Shown piece after piece: positions 18,651 to 27,905 of a DNA stretch of 64,000 bases. Position 1 is the stretch's first letter, and the number at the start of each line of letters is the position of its first letter. Origin of the DNA: Alteromonas antoniana (GTDB lineage Bacteria; Pseudomonadota; Gammaproteobacteria; Enterobacterales; Alteromonadaceae); the NCBI RefSeq assembly GCF_019249295.1, contig NZ_JAESDH010000009.1, positions 1 to 64,000 on the forward strand. The letters run 5' to 3'. A program made the position numbers and the translations under genes. The notes beneath the pieces were generated by a model. That model did not search any database and had not been told where the DNA came from. It was given only the letters and a program-made list of their open reading frames with translations.

Positions 18651-19913
18651 TTATGCCAAAAGGCCTACAGCATCTAGAACACTCTCATGCGACGCCAATT
18701 CATCTTTCATTTTGATGAAAGGGGTATGCTTTACCAAGATACACACCACATCCGCTTTCAAGGCCCTTTCAATTTCGACTAAAGAAACGTTCGCCTTGGC
18801 CAGTTTTTCAGGAAGCTCATCAATATTTGGCTCAACCAAAACTGTCTTACACCCCATATCACTGATTTTTTCAGCGATGCCTAAAGCAGGGCTTTCTCGT
18901 AAATCATCTATATCGGGTTTAAAGGCTACTCCCAGAATTGCCACTCTGGCGTCCGCGCGACCAAGGTTCGGGTTAGCTTTGTGCCACTCATCCAGCTTTT
19001 CGCGAACCTTTTCAAGTACCCACTCGGGTTTATCATCATTTACTTCCCTCGCTGTCCTGATAAGTCTTGCTTGCTCAGGTGCACTGGCAACAATGAACCA
19101 AGGATCTACGGCAATACAGTGTCCACCCACGCCAGCACCGGGTTGGAGGATATTCACTCTTGGATGACGGTTCGCAAGCGCAATAAGTTCCCACACATTA
19201 ATATCGAGTTTGTCGCAGATAACCGATAACTCATTAGCAAAGGCGATATTCACATCTCGGAAACTATTTTCCGTCAGCTTAGCCATTTCTGCCGTACGTG
19301 CATTGGTAACCACGCACTCACCTTTCACGACCGTTTTATACAGTGCAATAGCCGCCTCAGAGCAGGCTGCAGACATTCCACCGATAACTCTGTCGTTTTC
19401 AACCAACTCTCTTAGCACATGCCCCGGAAGTACCCTTTCAGGACAATGCGCTATTCGAATATCGGATTTATCGCCATGTGTCTGAGGAAAAGTCAGATCA
19501 GGTCTCGCTTCCTGTAACCACTTAGCCATACTCTCTGTGGCACCCACTGGTGAGGTTGACTCGAGGATAACAAGGTTTCCTTTTTTCAGTACTGGCGCGA
19601 TAGCTTTTGAGGCTTTCTCGATATAACTCAGATCGGCTTCGTAGTTTTCTTTAAATGGCGTAGGAACAGCCATAATGAAGGCGTCAGCAGGCTCTGGCTT
19701 GAGCGTTGCGTGAAGATACCCTTCCGTTACAGCAGCATGCACAACCAGATCGAGGTCCGGCTCAACAATGTGAATTTCACCGCGATTAATTGTATTAACC
19801 GCCTTTTCACTGACGTCGACGCCTATCACTTTCATTTTTCTTGATGCGAATACCGCAGCAGTAGGGAGTCCGATGTAACCTAAACCCACTACCGATAATG
19901 TATTAAACTTCAT
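18651..19913 (-). CDS. wecC: UDP-N-acetyl-D-mannosamine dehydrogenase
   Basis: The enzyme oxidises UDP-ManNAc to UDP-ManNAcA with NAD+. The 420-residue protein shows the Rossmann GLGYIGLPTAAVFA, the AVPTPFKE segment, AHCPERVLPG and the catalytic Cys in GAGVGGHCIAVDPWF near residue 263. The PERVLPG and HCIAVDPWF segments favour WecC over Ugd. It precedes wecB by 51 nt. A 14-bp perfect palindrome lies ~115 bp upstream (20029-20042), a possible operator. Confidence 0.93.
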   Translation of the reverse strand: MKFNTLSVVGLGYIGLPTAAVFASRKMKVIGVDVSEKAVNTINRGEIHIVEPDLDLVVHAAVTEGYLHATLKPEPADAFIMAVPTPFKENYEADLSYIEKASKAIAPVLKKGNLVILESTSPVGATESMAKWLQEARPDLTFPQTHGDKSDIRIAHCPERVLPGHVLRELVENDRVIGGMSAACSEAAIALYKTVVKGECVVTNARTAEMAKLTENSFRDVNIAFANELSVICDKLDINVWELIALANRHPRVNILQPGAGVGGHCIAVDPWFIVASAPEQARLIRTAREVNDDKPEWVLEKVREKLDEWHKANPNLGRADARVAILGVAFKPDIDDLRESPALGIAEKISDMGCKTVLVEPNIDELPEKLAKANVSLVEIERALKADVVCILVKHTPFIKMKDELASHESVLDAVGLLA

Positions 19914-20028
19914 TACTTTGCCTTTCTTTGTGCACCAGCACTATTACTCTATCAGTTAAAGCTGAATCGTCGCGCAGGTCTTTTTGAGCTTCAAAGTTAT
20001 CGCGGACGAGCCACTTGCCTCAACCAGC

Positions 20029-20042
20029 TACGATTAATCGTA
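20029..20042. promoter_or_regulatory. 14-bp perfect palindrome upstream of wecC
   Basis: TACGATTAATCGTA reads the same on both strands and lies in the 260-bp gap between wecC and the glycosyltransferase gene at 20174. A dimeric repressor site is possible but nothing shows which protein would bind. No convincing promoter boxes were found beside it. Confidence 0.3.
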
Positions 20043-20173
20043 AATTTGTTTTGTGAGCGTCAGACGACTGCAGAACAGACTAAGGTCAGGCAAGCAAAAC
20101 TGCTAGCTCGCCATAAAAAGAGATGTTCTGCGAAATAAGTTGCGGTTAAGTTTAGTAGATACAATAAGATTAG

Positions 20174-22780
20174 TTAGAAAATACCAACTTCGATTTTACC
20201 GATTTGGCAAACACCACTTCCCTGAATTCTAAAGCCTAACTGCACATCCCGACAATCGGCAGGCATTTTAACAGGCATTGCCTGATTTACCCAAAAAAAC
20301 TGATGTGTCAGTTTTTCTTCATTTGCGTTCAGGTATATGAGGACAAAACTTATTCCGAGGCTACCCTCGGTCTCAAAAAAGACGCCCGTACTTTCCTCTC
20401 TAAGCGCGCGTATCAAAGTGTCGTCAAATCGTTTATTACACATAAGATATGCATGTTTATCTGAGTCCAGCTCCGAGACGATTTTCAAGCCGTCGTTATC
20501 CAAACTCGGGGTGACTTTTTCAGACGCGCCTTCCCAGCCTAATTCAGACAAATATTGACTTCCCAGTTCAGCGTTAACCTTTGGTTCTGGCAGAATATGA
20601 GCCTTTTGTTTTGACATCAGAAAGTCTGGAATAAGCTGCAGATATGATTCCGGAAAGCGCGCGTTGTCGAAGGGAAATATTGTTGTTAATGAGCTCGTCA
20701 GCATCTTCTTATGACGCGCTCTGAAAAGCTCCATGTACTTACTTCTCGCTGTAATATCCTCAGATAAATTACCTTGCTTGTTCACAGAGTAGATATCAGC
20801 AGTCAGATTGTTAGTGGTAAAGCTTTGAAACAGCACTGGATAACGCCACCACATGCCAGAGTACTGAGGAGCAAAATATTGCAGACGCTCGATATACTCT
20901 GTATCAGCTCCCTTCCTGAGGTTTTCATAATAACCATAGGTGTTATGCATACTCGTTATTCCAGCAAAAGAGGCTGTGCCGTATCGCTCTGCGATCCCTT
21001 CTAAACTGAGTACATTTCCACGGGCGTTTATCCGTACGATGTCACCAAAATTATATATTTTGTCCTGCGAATGGAGTTGACCTAGCTGCAGTTCGGCCCG
21101 ACGTGCAGTGCTTATGTCATCTGCATCGTTAATAAGATAAACAGCTGCAGTATCACTATACTTATGTATTGCTTTATTCCTAAGCTGATAAGTGCCCTCG
21201 CCTCCACCTCCTTCATAAAGTTCGACAAAGGCGTCGTTATCAACAAGTGAAAAAAGGCTTTTTGCAACATCGACGGAATCATCAGCGCTGCCATCATCAC
21301 TAAAAATAAGTTTTATGTTGGGGTAACTTTGCATGATGACGCCAAAGATACTCTCTGCAAGCAGAGGCCCTTTATTGAAGCATGTCATAATGAAAATTGC
21401 CTGATGCGATTTATCAGCAGAGCTTATTGCAGGTAATCGTCGTGCAGTGATTACACGACGACGAAGGTTTACATTTTCGTCTGAGAGAAACCTGTGCTCT
21501 GGCGAGTGCGATTGCGTAATTGGCTGAATATCGAAAACCAATACCGAGCCATTTTTACTTTCTATCTGTTCAGGGAAATAATTTAGATCAGGTGCATCTT
21601 CTGATTTTTCAGATGCCGGCGCCCACCACCTGTCTATTTCTGAGAATAGCCTGCCACCATACGCGAAAGGTTTTAGTCTGAAGTTGGAGACCCCGCCTAG
21701 TCTTGTTACCGCTTCAGAAGTTATAAAGCCTGTCGGCGGAGTTTGTGAATTCAATGCGGTTACACTGTCAGGAAGAGAAATAACAGAGCCTGCATCATCT
21801 GAAGTAAAAAAGTCGCTAACCTTATAAACGCAGAGCAAGTCTTCAGTATATTCAGGTAATTCGATGTTATTGCGAAGTAACTTACAGATAAGCGGTAACA
21901 CTTTGTGTGCTGACGCAATTGATGTAATCACTACACGCTCTGCCTTTAGCTTCTTTACAAACTCGATTATGTCAGATTTAAAATATTCGCTCTGATCGCT
22001 TATCTGTACACGGTCGACAGCTTCTCCACTGAGGAAAGACATCACCTGACTGACTCCAAAGATACACTCAGGAGATGGTGCTACTAGATGAAACCGTATT
22101 CCGGTAACTTCGGCAAATTCATTTAAAAGTAAAATATTGTCTTCAGATAGTTCTGGGGTGTTCGCACTCAGAACGACATCCAAATTCGAGGTATTATTTG
22201 CTTTAGTAAGTTCATCGGGAATTCGGGCTTTATCGTATAATGCGTATCCTGGCGAAAATAATTCGTTTGTAATCGCCTCTAGAAGGTTTCGTTTAAGAAA
22301 CTTTCTCTGCCAGGAATGAGAGATAAAAACCGGAATAACATCAAGTTCGCCATCTATAATTGGACACTCAAGCCACTGCTCAAACAGGTTTGATTGATTT
22401 TGCTCTGTAAAGTCGACTTTAATGCCACTCTCTTGTAATGGCTTAGCTAAAGCATCGTCCGGCAACTGATCTGCAGAATGGACAAAACTGACACCTGAAA
22501 CCGAAAGGCCCAGCTCTGATGCTAGCTGAACTGTTGGCTCTGCTAACCCCATATTTGAGGCTTGCACTATGAGCCATAAAGATGGAATTGTTTTACGCCC
22601 CCCGCTCTGATGCAAAGTGATTGCATCTACAAGCGGCGCGACAGAAGAAGACAGGAGCGGGTGATTTAACCCTGCTAGTTTATAAAGAAGCCTTGCTGTT
22701 TCATTCCTGTGCTGTGACAGTGCAGATCTTGCCTGAAAAATACAGGAGAAGCTTTGTGTATTATTTTTCTGCGCTTCCAT
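20174..22780 (-). CDS. large glycosyltransferase with central GT2 domain
   Basis: The 868-residue protein contains a family 2 domain at about 450-700: IFIMTCFNKGPLLAESI, FSDDGSADDS and the metal-binding LINDADDIS. The first ~440 residues have alternating hydrophobic strands and helices that could be a degenerate GT-B domain (VFISHSWQRKFLKRN, VVLSANTPELSE), and the last ~150 are beta-rich and end in VCQIGKIEVGIF; neither could be assigned. The start at ATG 22780 is chosen since AGGAG lies 9 nt before it; an in-frame TTG two codons earlier sits only 3 nt from the same site. Substrates are unknown. Confidence 0.75.
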   Translation of the reverse strand: MEAQKNNTQSFSCIFQARSALSQHRNETARLLYKLAGLNHPLLSSSVAPLVDAITLHQSGGRKTIPSLWLIVQASNMGLAEPTVQLASELGLSVSGVSFVHSADQLPDDALAKPLQESGIKVDFTEQNQSNLFEQWLECPIIDGELDVIPVFISHSWQRKFLKRNLLEAITNELFSPGYALYDKARIPDELTKANNTSNLDVVLSANTPELSEDNILLLNEFAEVTGIRFHLVAPSPECIFGVSQVMSFLSGEAVDRVQISDQSEYFKSDIIEFVKKLKAERVVITSIASAHKVLPLICKLLRNNIELPEYTEDLLCVYKVSDFFTSDDAGSVISLPDSVTALNSQTPPTGFITSEAVTRLGGVSNFRLKPFAYGGRLFSEIDRWWAPASEKSEDAPDLNYFPEQIESKNGSVLVFDIQPITQSHSPEHRFLSDENVNLRRRVITARRLPAISSADKSHQAIFIMTCFNKGPLLAESIFGVIMQSYPNIKLIFSDDGSADDSVDVAKSLFSLVDNDAFVELYEGGGGEGTYQLRNKAIHKYSDTAAVYLINDADDISTARRAELQLGQLHSQDKIYNFGDIVRINARGNVLSLEGIAERYGTASFAGITSMHNTYGYYENLRKGADTEYIERLQYFAPQYSGMWWRYPVLFQSFTTNNLTADIYSVNKQGNLSEDITARSKYMELFRARHKKMLTSSLTTIFPFDNARFPESYLQLIPDFLMSKQKAHILPEPKVNAELGSQYLSELGWEGASEKVTPSLDNDGLKIVSELDSDKHAYLMCNKRFDDTLIRALREESTGVFFETEGSLGISFVLIYLNANEEKLTHQFFWVNQAMPVKMPADCRDVQLGFRIQGSGVCQIGKIEVGIF

Positions 22781-22870
22781 CAGCAACTGCTCCTTTTTAC
22801 TCTTTGCGGTCAGCCAGTATAGACGGCGTAACTGATGAGGTGCAAGCAGCCCCCTCCGCAGTCTTCTATT

Positions 22871-22963
22871 AACGTTCAGTGACGGTGTAATTCAGAAAAG
22901 TGCCTGAACGTTTTCGCTGCTACCTGGTTTATAATATTTTGATTAAACAAAACATCCCCCCCC
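22871..22963. other. gap with inverted repeat and C8 tract
   Basis: The 231-bp gap between the glycosyltransferase and gmm holds a 9-bp inverted repeat (AACGTTCAG 22871-22879 and CTGAACGTT 22904-22912, 24 nt apart) and a run of eight C residues (22956-22963). These lie upstream of the glycosyltransferase gene on the minus strand. No clear -35/-10 pair could be called. Confidence 0.4.
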
Positions 22964-23011
22964 TCAACCATTTATTCACAACGCATCCCTTTTCTGCATA
23001 AAAGGTGGTGT

Positions 23012-23464
23012 TCAACCCGATACAAAATAGGCTTTCGTATTCGGATGAACTGCGGAATTTTGTATGATTTCTGACAAACTGAACCAGCGATACGTTGAGT
23101 GCTGGTCGCTAGGCAAATTAACCAGTTTTTTCACCTTCAATCGGTACGCTATTGCCACGTAATGCGTCGAGGGCGTTTCCCCGAAAACGCTATCGTCATA
23201 AATGTGATCAAAGGGCCCTTGCAGCGAGGCCTGATTAATATCGAAAGCCTCGCCAAGTTCGGTAAGCGTTAAGCGCGAAAACGCCTCTTTTAAGGTCTCA
23301 TTTTTTAAAATACGGCCACCCGGAACAAACCAAAACCCTTTCGCTGGCCTGTTTAGTCTTTCCCCGAGTAAAAACTCACCATTGCCATTTTCGATCAATA
23401 AGTCGATAGAGACCAAAGGGGTGCTGCTTAAAACAGTAGAAAATGTCTTATCGTCCAGGTACAT
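23012..23464 (-). CDS. gmm: GDP-mannose mannosyl hydrolase (Nudix)
   Basis: The 150-residue protein is a member of the Gmm (NudD) group, which hydrolyses GDP-mannose or GDP-fucose to GDP and sugar. It has STPLVSIDLLIENGNGEFLLGERLNRPAKGFWF-type N-terminal sequence and the altered Nudix box GGRILKNETLKEAFSRLTLTELG at about 49-71; this group lacks the full canonical box, so the changes are not a sign of decay. Its position beside fcl and gmd is the same as in colanic acid loci, where it may control GDP-sugar levels. Confidence 0.9.
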   Translation of the reverse strand: MYLDDKTFSTVLSSTPLVSIDLLIENGNGEFLLGERLNRPAKGFWFVPGGRILKNETLKEAFSRLTLTELGEAFDINQASLQGPFDHIYDDSVFGETPSTHYVAIAYRLKVKKLVNLPSDQHSTYRWFSLSEIIQNSAVHPNTKAYFVSG

Positions 23465-23521
23465 GAAGCCTCGCCTTCTGGATTGTAAGCAGATAGCCCG
23501 GAAAAAAAGGGCTATAACGCA

Positions 23522-24481
23522 TTAACCTCTAAAGTTGTCCTGGTTTTCAAGAAACCACTGATATGCATGCTGCAAGCCTGTTTCGAGATCATAATGATGC
23601 TTCCAGCCAAGTGCATGCAGACGTGATACGTCCATTAACTTTCTAGGTGTGCCATCAGGTTTTGATGTGTCCCAGCCGATTTTACCGGAAAATCCAGTAA
23701 CTTTAGCGACAGTCTCGACAAGTTCTTTAATCGTACAATCCTCGCCTGTTCCCACATTGATATGGCTTAACATAGGCTCGGTATTATTGTCGTAAGTTGT
23801 CTTATCAAGCTCCATCACGTGAACGCTGGCAGCAGCCATATCATCTACGTGTAAAAACTCTCGCTTAGGCTTTCCGCTGCCCCAGGCTAACACCTCTGCA
23901 TCGCCGCGCTGTGCCGCTTCGTGAAAACGTCGTAATAAGGCAGGTATTACATGTGAGTTTTCAGGGTGAAAGTTATCGTTTGGGCCATATAAATTGGTTG
24001 GCATTACTGAACGATAATCTCTTCCATATTGCCGATTATAGCTCTCGCAAAGTTTAATGCCGGCGATCTTGGCAATGGCATAAGGCTCATTTGTTTCCTC
24101 AAGCGTGCCGGTGAGCAACGCTGTTTCGGTCATGGGTTGCGGGGCCATTTTGGGATAGATACAACTGGAGCCTAAAAAAAGCAGCTTTTGTACATCATTT
24201 TGATGTGCAGCGTTGATGATATTGGCTTCGATCATCAAATTTTCGTAAATGAATTCAGCGGGATAAGTATTGTTCGCATGTATGCCACCAACTTTGGCTG
24301 CCGCCAAGTAGACTTCATCAATACTGTTTTGAGCGAAGAAGTCCAACACTTCCTTTTGACTAGTTAGATCTAACTCTGATTTTGTTCGCGTGATTACGTT
24401 TACGTCGCTACGAGATTCGAGTTGCCTTAGGATTGCAGCACCAACCATTCCGCGGTGGCCAGCTACGAATATCTGTTTCAT
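23522..24481 (-). CDS. fcl: GDP-L-fucose synthase
   Basis: The enzyme epimerises and reduces GDP-4-keto-6-deoxymannose to GDP-L-fucose. The 319-residue protein has [11 protein letters not shown] for NADP binding, GSSCIYP near 105, and the catalytic YAIAKIAG (YxxxK) near 132, followed by [20 protein letters not shown]. The start ATG 24481 follows GGGAAATAAT; an in-frame upstream TTG at 24493 would place the ribosome site inside the gene. It works downstream of gmd, from which it is separated by one gene. Also called wcaG. Confidence 0.95.
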   Translation of the reverse strand: MKQIFVAGHRGMVGAAILRQLESRSDVNVITRTKSELDLTSQKEVLDFFAQNSIDEVYLAAAKVGGIHANNTYPAEFIYENLMIEANIINAAHQNDVQKLLFLGSSCIYPKMAPQPMTETALLTGTLEETNEPYAIAKIAGIKLCESYNRQYGRDYRSVMPTNLYGPNDNFHPENSHVIPALLRRFHEAAQRGDAEVLAWGSGKPKREFLHVDDMAAASVHVMELDKTTYDNNTEPMLSHINVGTGEDCTIKELVETVAKVTGFSGKIGWDTSKPDGTPRKLMDVSRLHALGWKHHYDLETGLQHAYQWFLENQDNFRG

Positions 24482-24519
24482 ATTATTTCCCAAAATACAT
24501 TCTTATTTCAAAACTCCCA

Positions 24520-25257
24520 TTACTCTCTTCCCTTTCTTGAAGCCCAGGCTGGAAGTTGTTCTTTCAGACCTGCAAAATGAGGATAGGTTTGTACTTCATA
24601 ATGAGTTACTTCAGTTCCCCGAGTTTTCCTCAACAGGCTAAAAATACTTGCATCGTGCCTATGCTCTACAAAGCAAGGGTGCTCATCTATTTTTGAAGGG
24701 CTATCATCAGAGTAGTGGTAATTATCTTCGACAGCTATATCTCTCCACATCTCGATTAAATGTACATTTTCAGCCGTGTTCTGCATTAGAAAAAAACCCG
24801 CTGCAAGCTGAGTAGTCTTTAAAAACGGACTATTTAAGCTAATGTCGAGCCTTTGAGGTAAGTCACGCTTATTCCACCTATACTCTGTATGGGTATTGGA
24901 GAAAGAAAGCATCTTAGACTCGTGAGAAAGCGTTAAGTCGATATAATCAAAAAATCTCTGCTTCCCGGCTTTGTTGAGCTCGAAGCCTACATCCATGTAC
25001 ACAATAATATCGTTGGAACTGTATAAGCGAGCAGTTTGCAAAACAACTTGTGGCTTCCAAATCCAATAACCGAAACCACGGTTATTCGAAAGCATGAACC
25101 CCTTGTGTTGTTTAATATAGTCTTCGTCCAAGAGGTTCATGTTAAACACTGTAACACTGTCGAAAAAACCAGTTGCATGGGCTTCGAGCGAAAAACCCTC
25201 CGCTCTGCGGGTGAATGAACCATCTGCAAATGAGACTAAGTGAATTCTAGGTTTCAT
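24520..25257 (-). CDS. putative glycosyltransferase, GYWIWKP family
   Basis: The 245-residue protein has the pattern HLVSFADGSF..., RGFGYWIWKP near 60 and DIIVYMDVGFELN near 90, which I know from unnamed proteins in capsule and O-antigen loci. The VYMDVG acidic segment could be the DxD-like donor site of a GT-A enzyme. No more precise assignment is justified. It lies between fcl and gmd in the same orientation, which ties it to the fucose block and makes a fucosyltransferase one guess. Confidence 0.6.
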   Translation of the reverse strand: MKPRIHLVSFADGSFTRRAEGFSLEAHATGFFDSVTVFNMNLLDEDYIKQHKGFMLSNNRGFGYWIWKPQVVLQTARLYSSNDIIVYMDVGFELNKAGKQRFFDYIDLTLSHESKMLSFSNTHTEYRWNKRDLPQRLDISLNSPFLKTTQLAAGFFLMQNTAENVHLIEMWRDIAVEDNYHYSDDSPSKIDEHPCFVEHRHDASIFSLLRKTRGTEVTHYEVQTYPHFAGLKEQLPAWASRKGRE

Positions 25258-25295
25258 TTTTCAACACCCCATACTTACGACTGTTGTTTTGGTAA

Positions 25296-26411
25296 CTACT
25301 CCTTTGCTACAGCAACAGAGTAACCATGTTTTTTCAAAAGTGCGTGTTGTTTAGCTTTCTCTAAATCCGACGCCACCATTTCTGCACACATTTCTTCTAC
25401 TGTAATTTCAGGAACCCAACCAAGCTTTTCTTTAGCCTTAGATGGATCACCAAGCAATGTTTCAACTTCTGCAGGGCGGAAATACCGAGGATCTACCTTA
25501 ATAATTACATCGCCAACTTCGACGCCTGGAGCAATACTTTCATCAACTTCAGCGACAGTTGCCACTTCGTCGACCCCCTCGCCACTAAACTCTACAGAAA
25601 TACCCGCTTCCTTACAGCTAAGGCGGACAAAGTCTCGAACAGAAATCTGCTTACCTGTAGCGATTACGAAATCTTCGGCAGTGTCTTGTTGCAGCATCAT
25701 CCACTGCATTCGAACATAGTCTTTTGCATGGCCCCAATCGCGAAGCGCGTCCATATTTCCAAGGTACAGACAAGACTCTAACCCTTGGGCGATATTAGCA
25801 ACGCCACGAGTGATTTTTCTTGTAACGAAGGTCTCGCCCCGACGCGGAGATTCGTGATTGAAAAGTACACCGTTACAGGCATACATACCGTACGATTCAC
25901 GGTAATTAACAGTAATCCAGTACGCGTACATTTTTGCAACAGCATACGGCGAACGGGGATAAAACGGCGTCGTTTCCTTTTGAGGAATTTCTTGGACCAA
26001 GCCATATAGTTCAGAGGTGGACGCCTGATAAAACTTTGTCTTTTTCTCAAGACCTAAGAAACGTATTGCTTCGAGTAACCTCAGTGTCCCTATCGCATCA
26101 ACATCAGCTGTGTACTCAGGTGCCTCAAAAGAAACGGCAACATGTGATTGCGCGCCAAGGTTGTAAACTTCGTCAGGCTGTACTTCGGATAAAATCCGAG
26201 TCAAATTTGATGTGTCGGTAAGATCTCCATAATGTAAGAAAAAGTGAGGGTTCTCATTATGAGGGTCTTCATAGATATGATCGACACGCTCGGTATTGAA
26301 TAATGAGGCACGACGTTTAATTCCGTGAACTTCATATCCTTTTTCCAACAAAAATTCGGCTAAATAAGAACCGTCTTGACCGGTAACCCCGGTAATTAAT
26401 GCTTTTTTCAA
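25296..26411 (-). CDS. gmd: GDP-mannose 4,6-dehydratase
   Basis: The enzyme converts GDP-mannose to GDP-4-keto-6-deoxymannose, the first step to GDP-L-fucose. The 371-residue protein shows [15 protein letters not shown], the [14 protein letters not shown] segment, QASTSELYG near 131 and [15 protein letters not shown] (catalytic YxxxK) near 155. The usual C-terminal region [18 protein letters not shown] is present. No manB or manC for GDP-mannose supply is in this window, so these must be elsewhere. Confidence 0.96.
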   Translation of the reverse strand: MKKALITGVTGQDGSYLAEFLLEKGYEVHGIKRRASLFNTERVDHIYEDPHNENPHFFLHYGDLTDTSNLTRILSEVQPDEVYNLGAQSHVAVSFEAPEYTADVDAIGTLRLLEAIRFLGLEKKTKFYQASTSELYGLVQEIPQKETTPFYPRSPYAVAKMYAYWITVNYRESYGMYACNGVLFNHESPRRGETFVTRKITRGVANIAQGLESCLYLGNMDALRDWGHAKDYVRMQWMMLQQDTAEDFVIATGKQISVRDFVRLSCKEAGISVEFSGEGVDEVATVAEVDESIAPGVEVGDVIIKVDPRYFRPAEVETLLGDPSKAKEKLGWVPEITVEEMCAEMVASDLEKAKQHALLKKHGYSVAVAKE

Positions 26412-26486
26412 TTTTTATTCCTCTAATGCTTTTGTTGTCTATTGAGGTTTCACTTACTCTTGTTCCATCGCAAAGAGTTAGGTTAC

Positions 26487-27158
26487 CTACTCAACCCCAG
26501 AAGCAGACAGCAAACTCTTGATATCACGTTCCATTACTATGTTGTGCTCTTTCGAATACTTCTCTATCCCTTCAAACTCGCTCCACTGCGTGATGAACAC
26601 AAAGTCTAAATTAAACTTGTTTGCTACTTCGTAGTCGAGTCTACTATCACCGAGGAAAAGGGAAGGGTTCCCAATCGCTCCACTACGTAATTGCATCTCT
26701 ACAATCTTATCTTTCGGTGTTGGGCTTCCGAAAACACCGCCGTCAAAATACTCTGCTAGATTAAGGTTATTGAATATAACCCTTAATTCATCTTGTGCAC
26801 CCCCTGACGCAACAAGCCAAGTTGCACCTTGGGTAGCAATTCTAAGCTCCCCCAATCCTTCAGCGACTTCAGAACTGAGCAAACCTTGTCTTACCTCGTT
26901 TGCATATCTGTCAATTACAGAATTCAATTCATCTGATGACACGCTACGATTTAATATACGAGCGAAAAAATACTTAAATTTTTCGTACCTAGACACTCCT
27001 CCATACTTTATATGATGGTCAACTAATTGCCGTGCAACCTCATGACCGTAATCGGAGACTGAATTATAGAAAGCTTCGGACTTTATTTTATTTGAGTTTA
27101 AAATAACACCATCACAGTCAAAAACGAGTGTTTTGTACTCTTTTAAATTTTTAAGCAT
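26487..27158 (-). CDS. HAD-family phosphatase
   Basis: The ~223-residue protein has the HAD motifs: FDCDGVILNSN at the start (nucleophile and acid Asp residues), VASGGAQDE in the middle and LGDSRLDYEVA near the end, with a helical cap between. It resembles the sugar-phosphate phosphatases of the GmhB/Gph-like group. The start ATG 27158 overlaps the kdsB-like stop (27151-27153) by 8 nt; an earlier in-frame start at 27191 would lie well inside that gene. Together with the KdsB-like and aldolase genes it suggests removal of a phosphate in an ulosonic acid pathway, in place of KdsC. This is an inference. Confidence 0.8.
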   Translation of the reverse strand: MLKNLKEYKTLVFDCDGVILNSNKIKSEAFYNSVSDYGHEVARQLVDHHIKYGGVSRYEKFKYFFARILNRSVSSDELNSVIDRYANEVRQGLLSSEVAEGLGELRIATQGATWLVASGGAQDELRVIFNNLNLAEYFDGGVFGSPTPKDKIVEMQLRSGAIGNPSLFLGDSRLDYEVANKFNLDFVFITQWSEFEGIEKYSKEHNIVMERDIKSLLSASGVE

Positions 27159-27903
27159 CAGCAAGTTTCTTTTTGAGTGCAGCTTCAACAACGCTCACAT
27201 CTTCAGGAGCGTCAACAGCATAACTACCAGGACGAGTTTTTATCATCTTAACTTGTTGGCCAAGCTCTAAAAACCTCAATATCTCTATATCTTCAGACTC
27301 TTCAATATTGCTCTTTCTACCGTAACTTCGATATTTATGAAGCTGTACTTTATCAAAAGCATAGATGCAAACTTGCTTTTTATAGCTCTTAGGAGCCCTT
27401 GAGCTTTCTTTAAAACCTGGCACAGCCAACCTAGACATGTATAAAAGCACGTCATCTTCTGTCGTTACAACTTTTGGAATATTTACACTCTGAGGGTTTT
27501 CATCTGCACTGAGGTAACTGTACCCGTTTATAATCATATCAGGGTGTTTGAGCTTAGCTGAAATTACTTTGTGGATATCATCCGGCTCTACCAAAGGCTC
27601 ATCACCTTGCACGTTGACAATAATGTCAGCATCAATGCTTTTTGCAGCTTCAGCGATCCGGTCTGTACCTGTAAGTGCATCACCAGTCATTACAGCGTTA
27701 AATCCAAAGCTTTCTACAACACCTTTTATTCTGTGATCGTCAGTGGCAACGTATACATTGTCGCTTGACACTGCGAGAGAGCATAACTCTGCCACCCAGA
27801 TTATCATGGGTTTTCCTAGTAGCTTGACTAGTGGTTTTCCAGGATACCTTGATGATGCAAATCTTGCTGGAATAACAATTGCGACTTTTTCACTAGATTC
27901 CAC
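27151..27903 (-). CDS. KdsB-like CMP-sugar synthetase
   Basis: The 250-residue protein has IPARFASSRYPGKPL at the start and VNVQGDEPLV near 100, the nucleotide-binding signatures of 3-deoxy-manno-octulosonate cytidylyltransferase (KdsB), which joins CMP to an ulosonic acid. The start codon is GTG, 2 nt after the aldolase stop, and the gene overlaps the HAD gene. Since housekeeping Kdo synthesis genes are usually elsewhere, this copy may activate a special ulosonic acid for the glycan, made by its neighbours. Kdo itself remains the default alternative. Confidence 0.85.
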   Translation of the reverse strand: MESSEKVAIVIPARFASSRYPGKPLVKLLGKPMIIWVAELCSLAVSSDNVYVATDDHRIKGVVESFGFNAVMTGDALTGTDRIAEAAKSIDADIIVNVQGDEPLVEPDDIHKVISAKLKHPDMIINGYSYLSADENPQSVNIPKVVTTEDDVLLYMSRLAVPGFKESSRAPKSYKKQVCIYAFDKVQLHKYRSYGRKSNIEESEDIEILRFLELGQQVKMIKTRPGSYAVDAPEDVSVVEAALKKKLADA

Positions 27904-27905
27904 AG

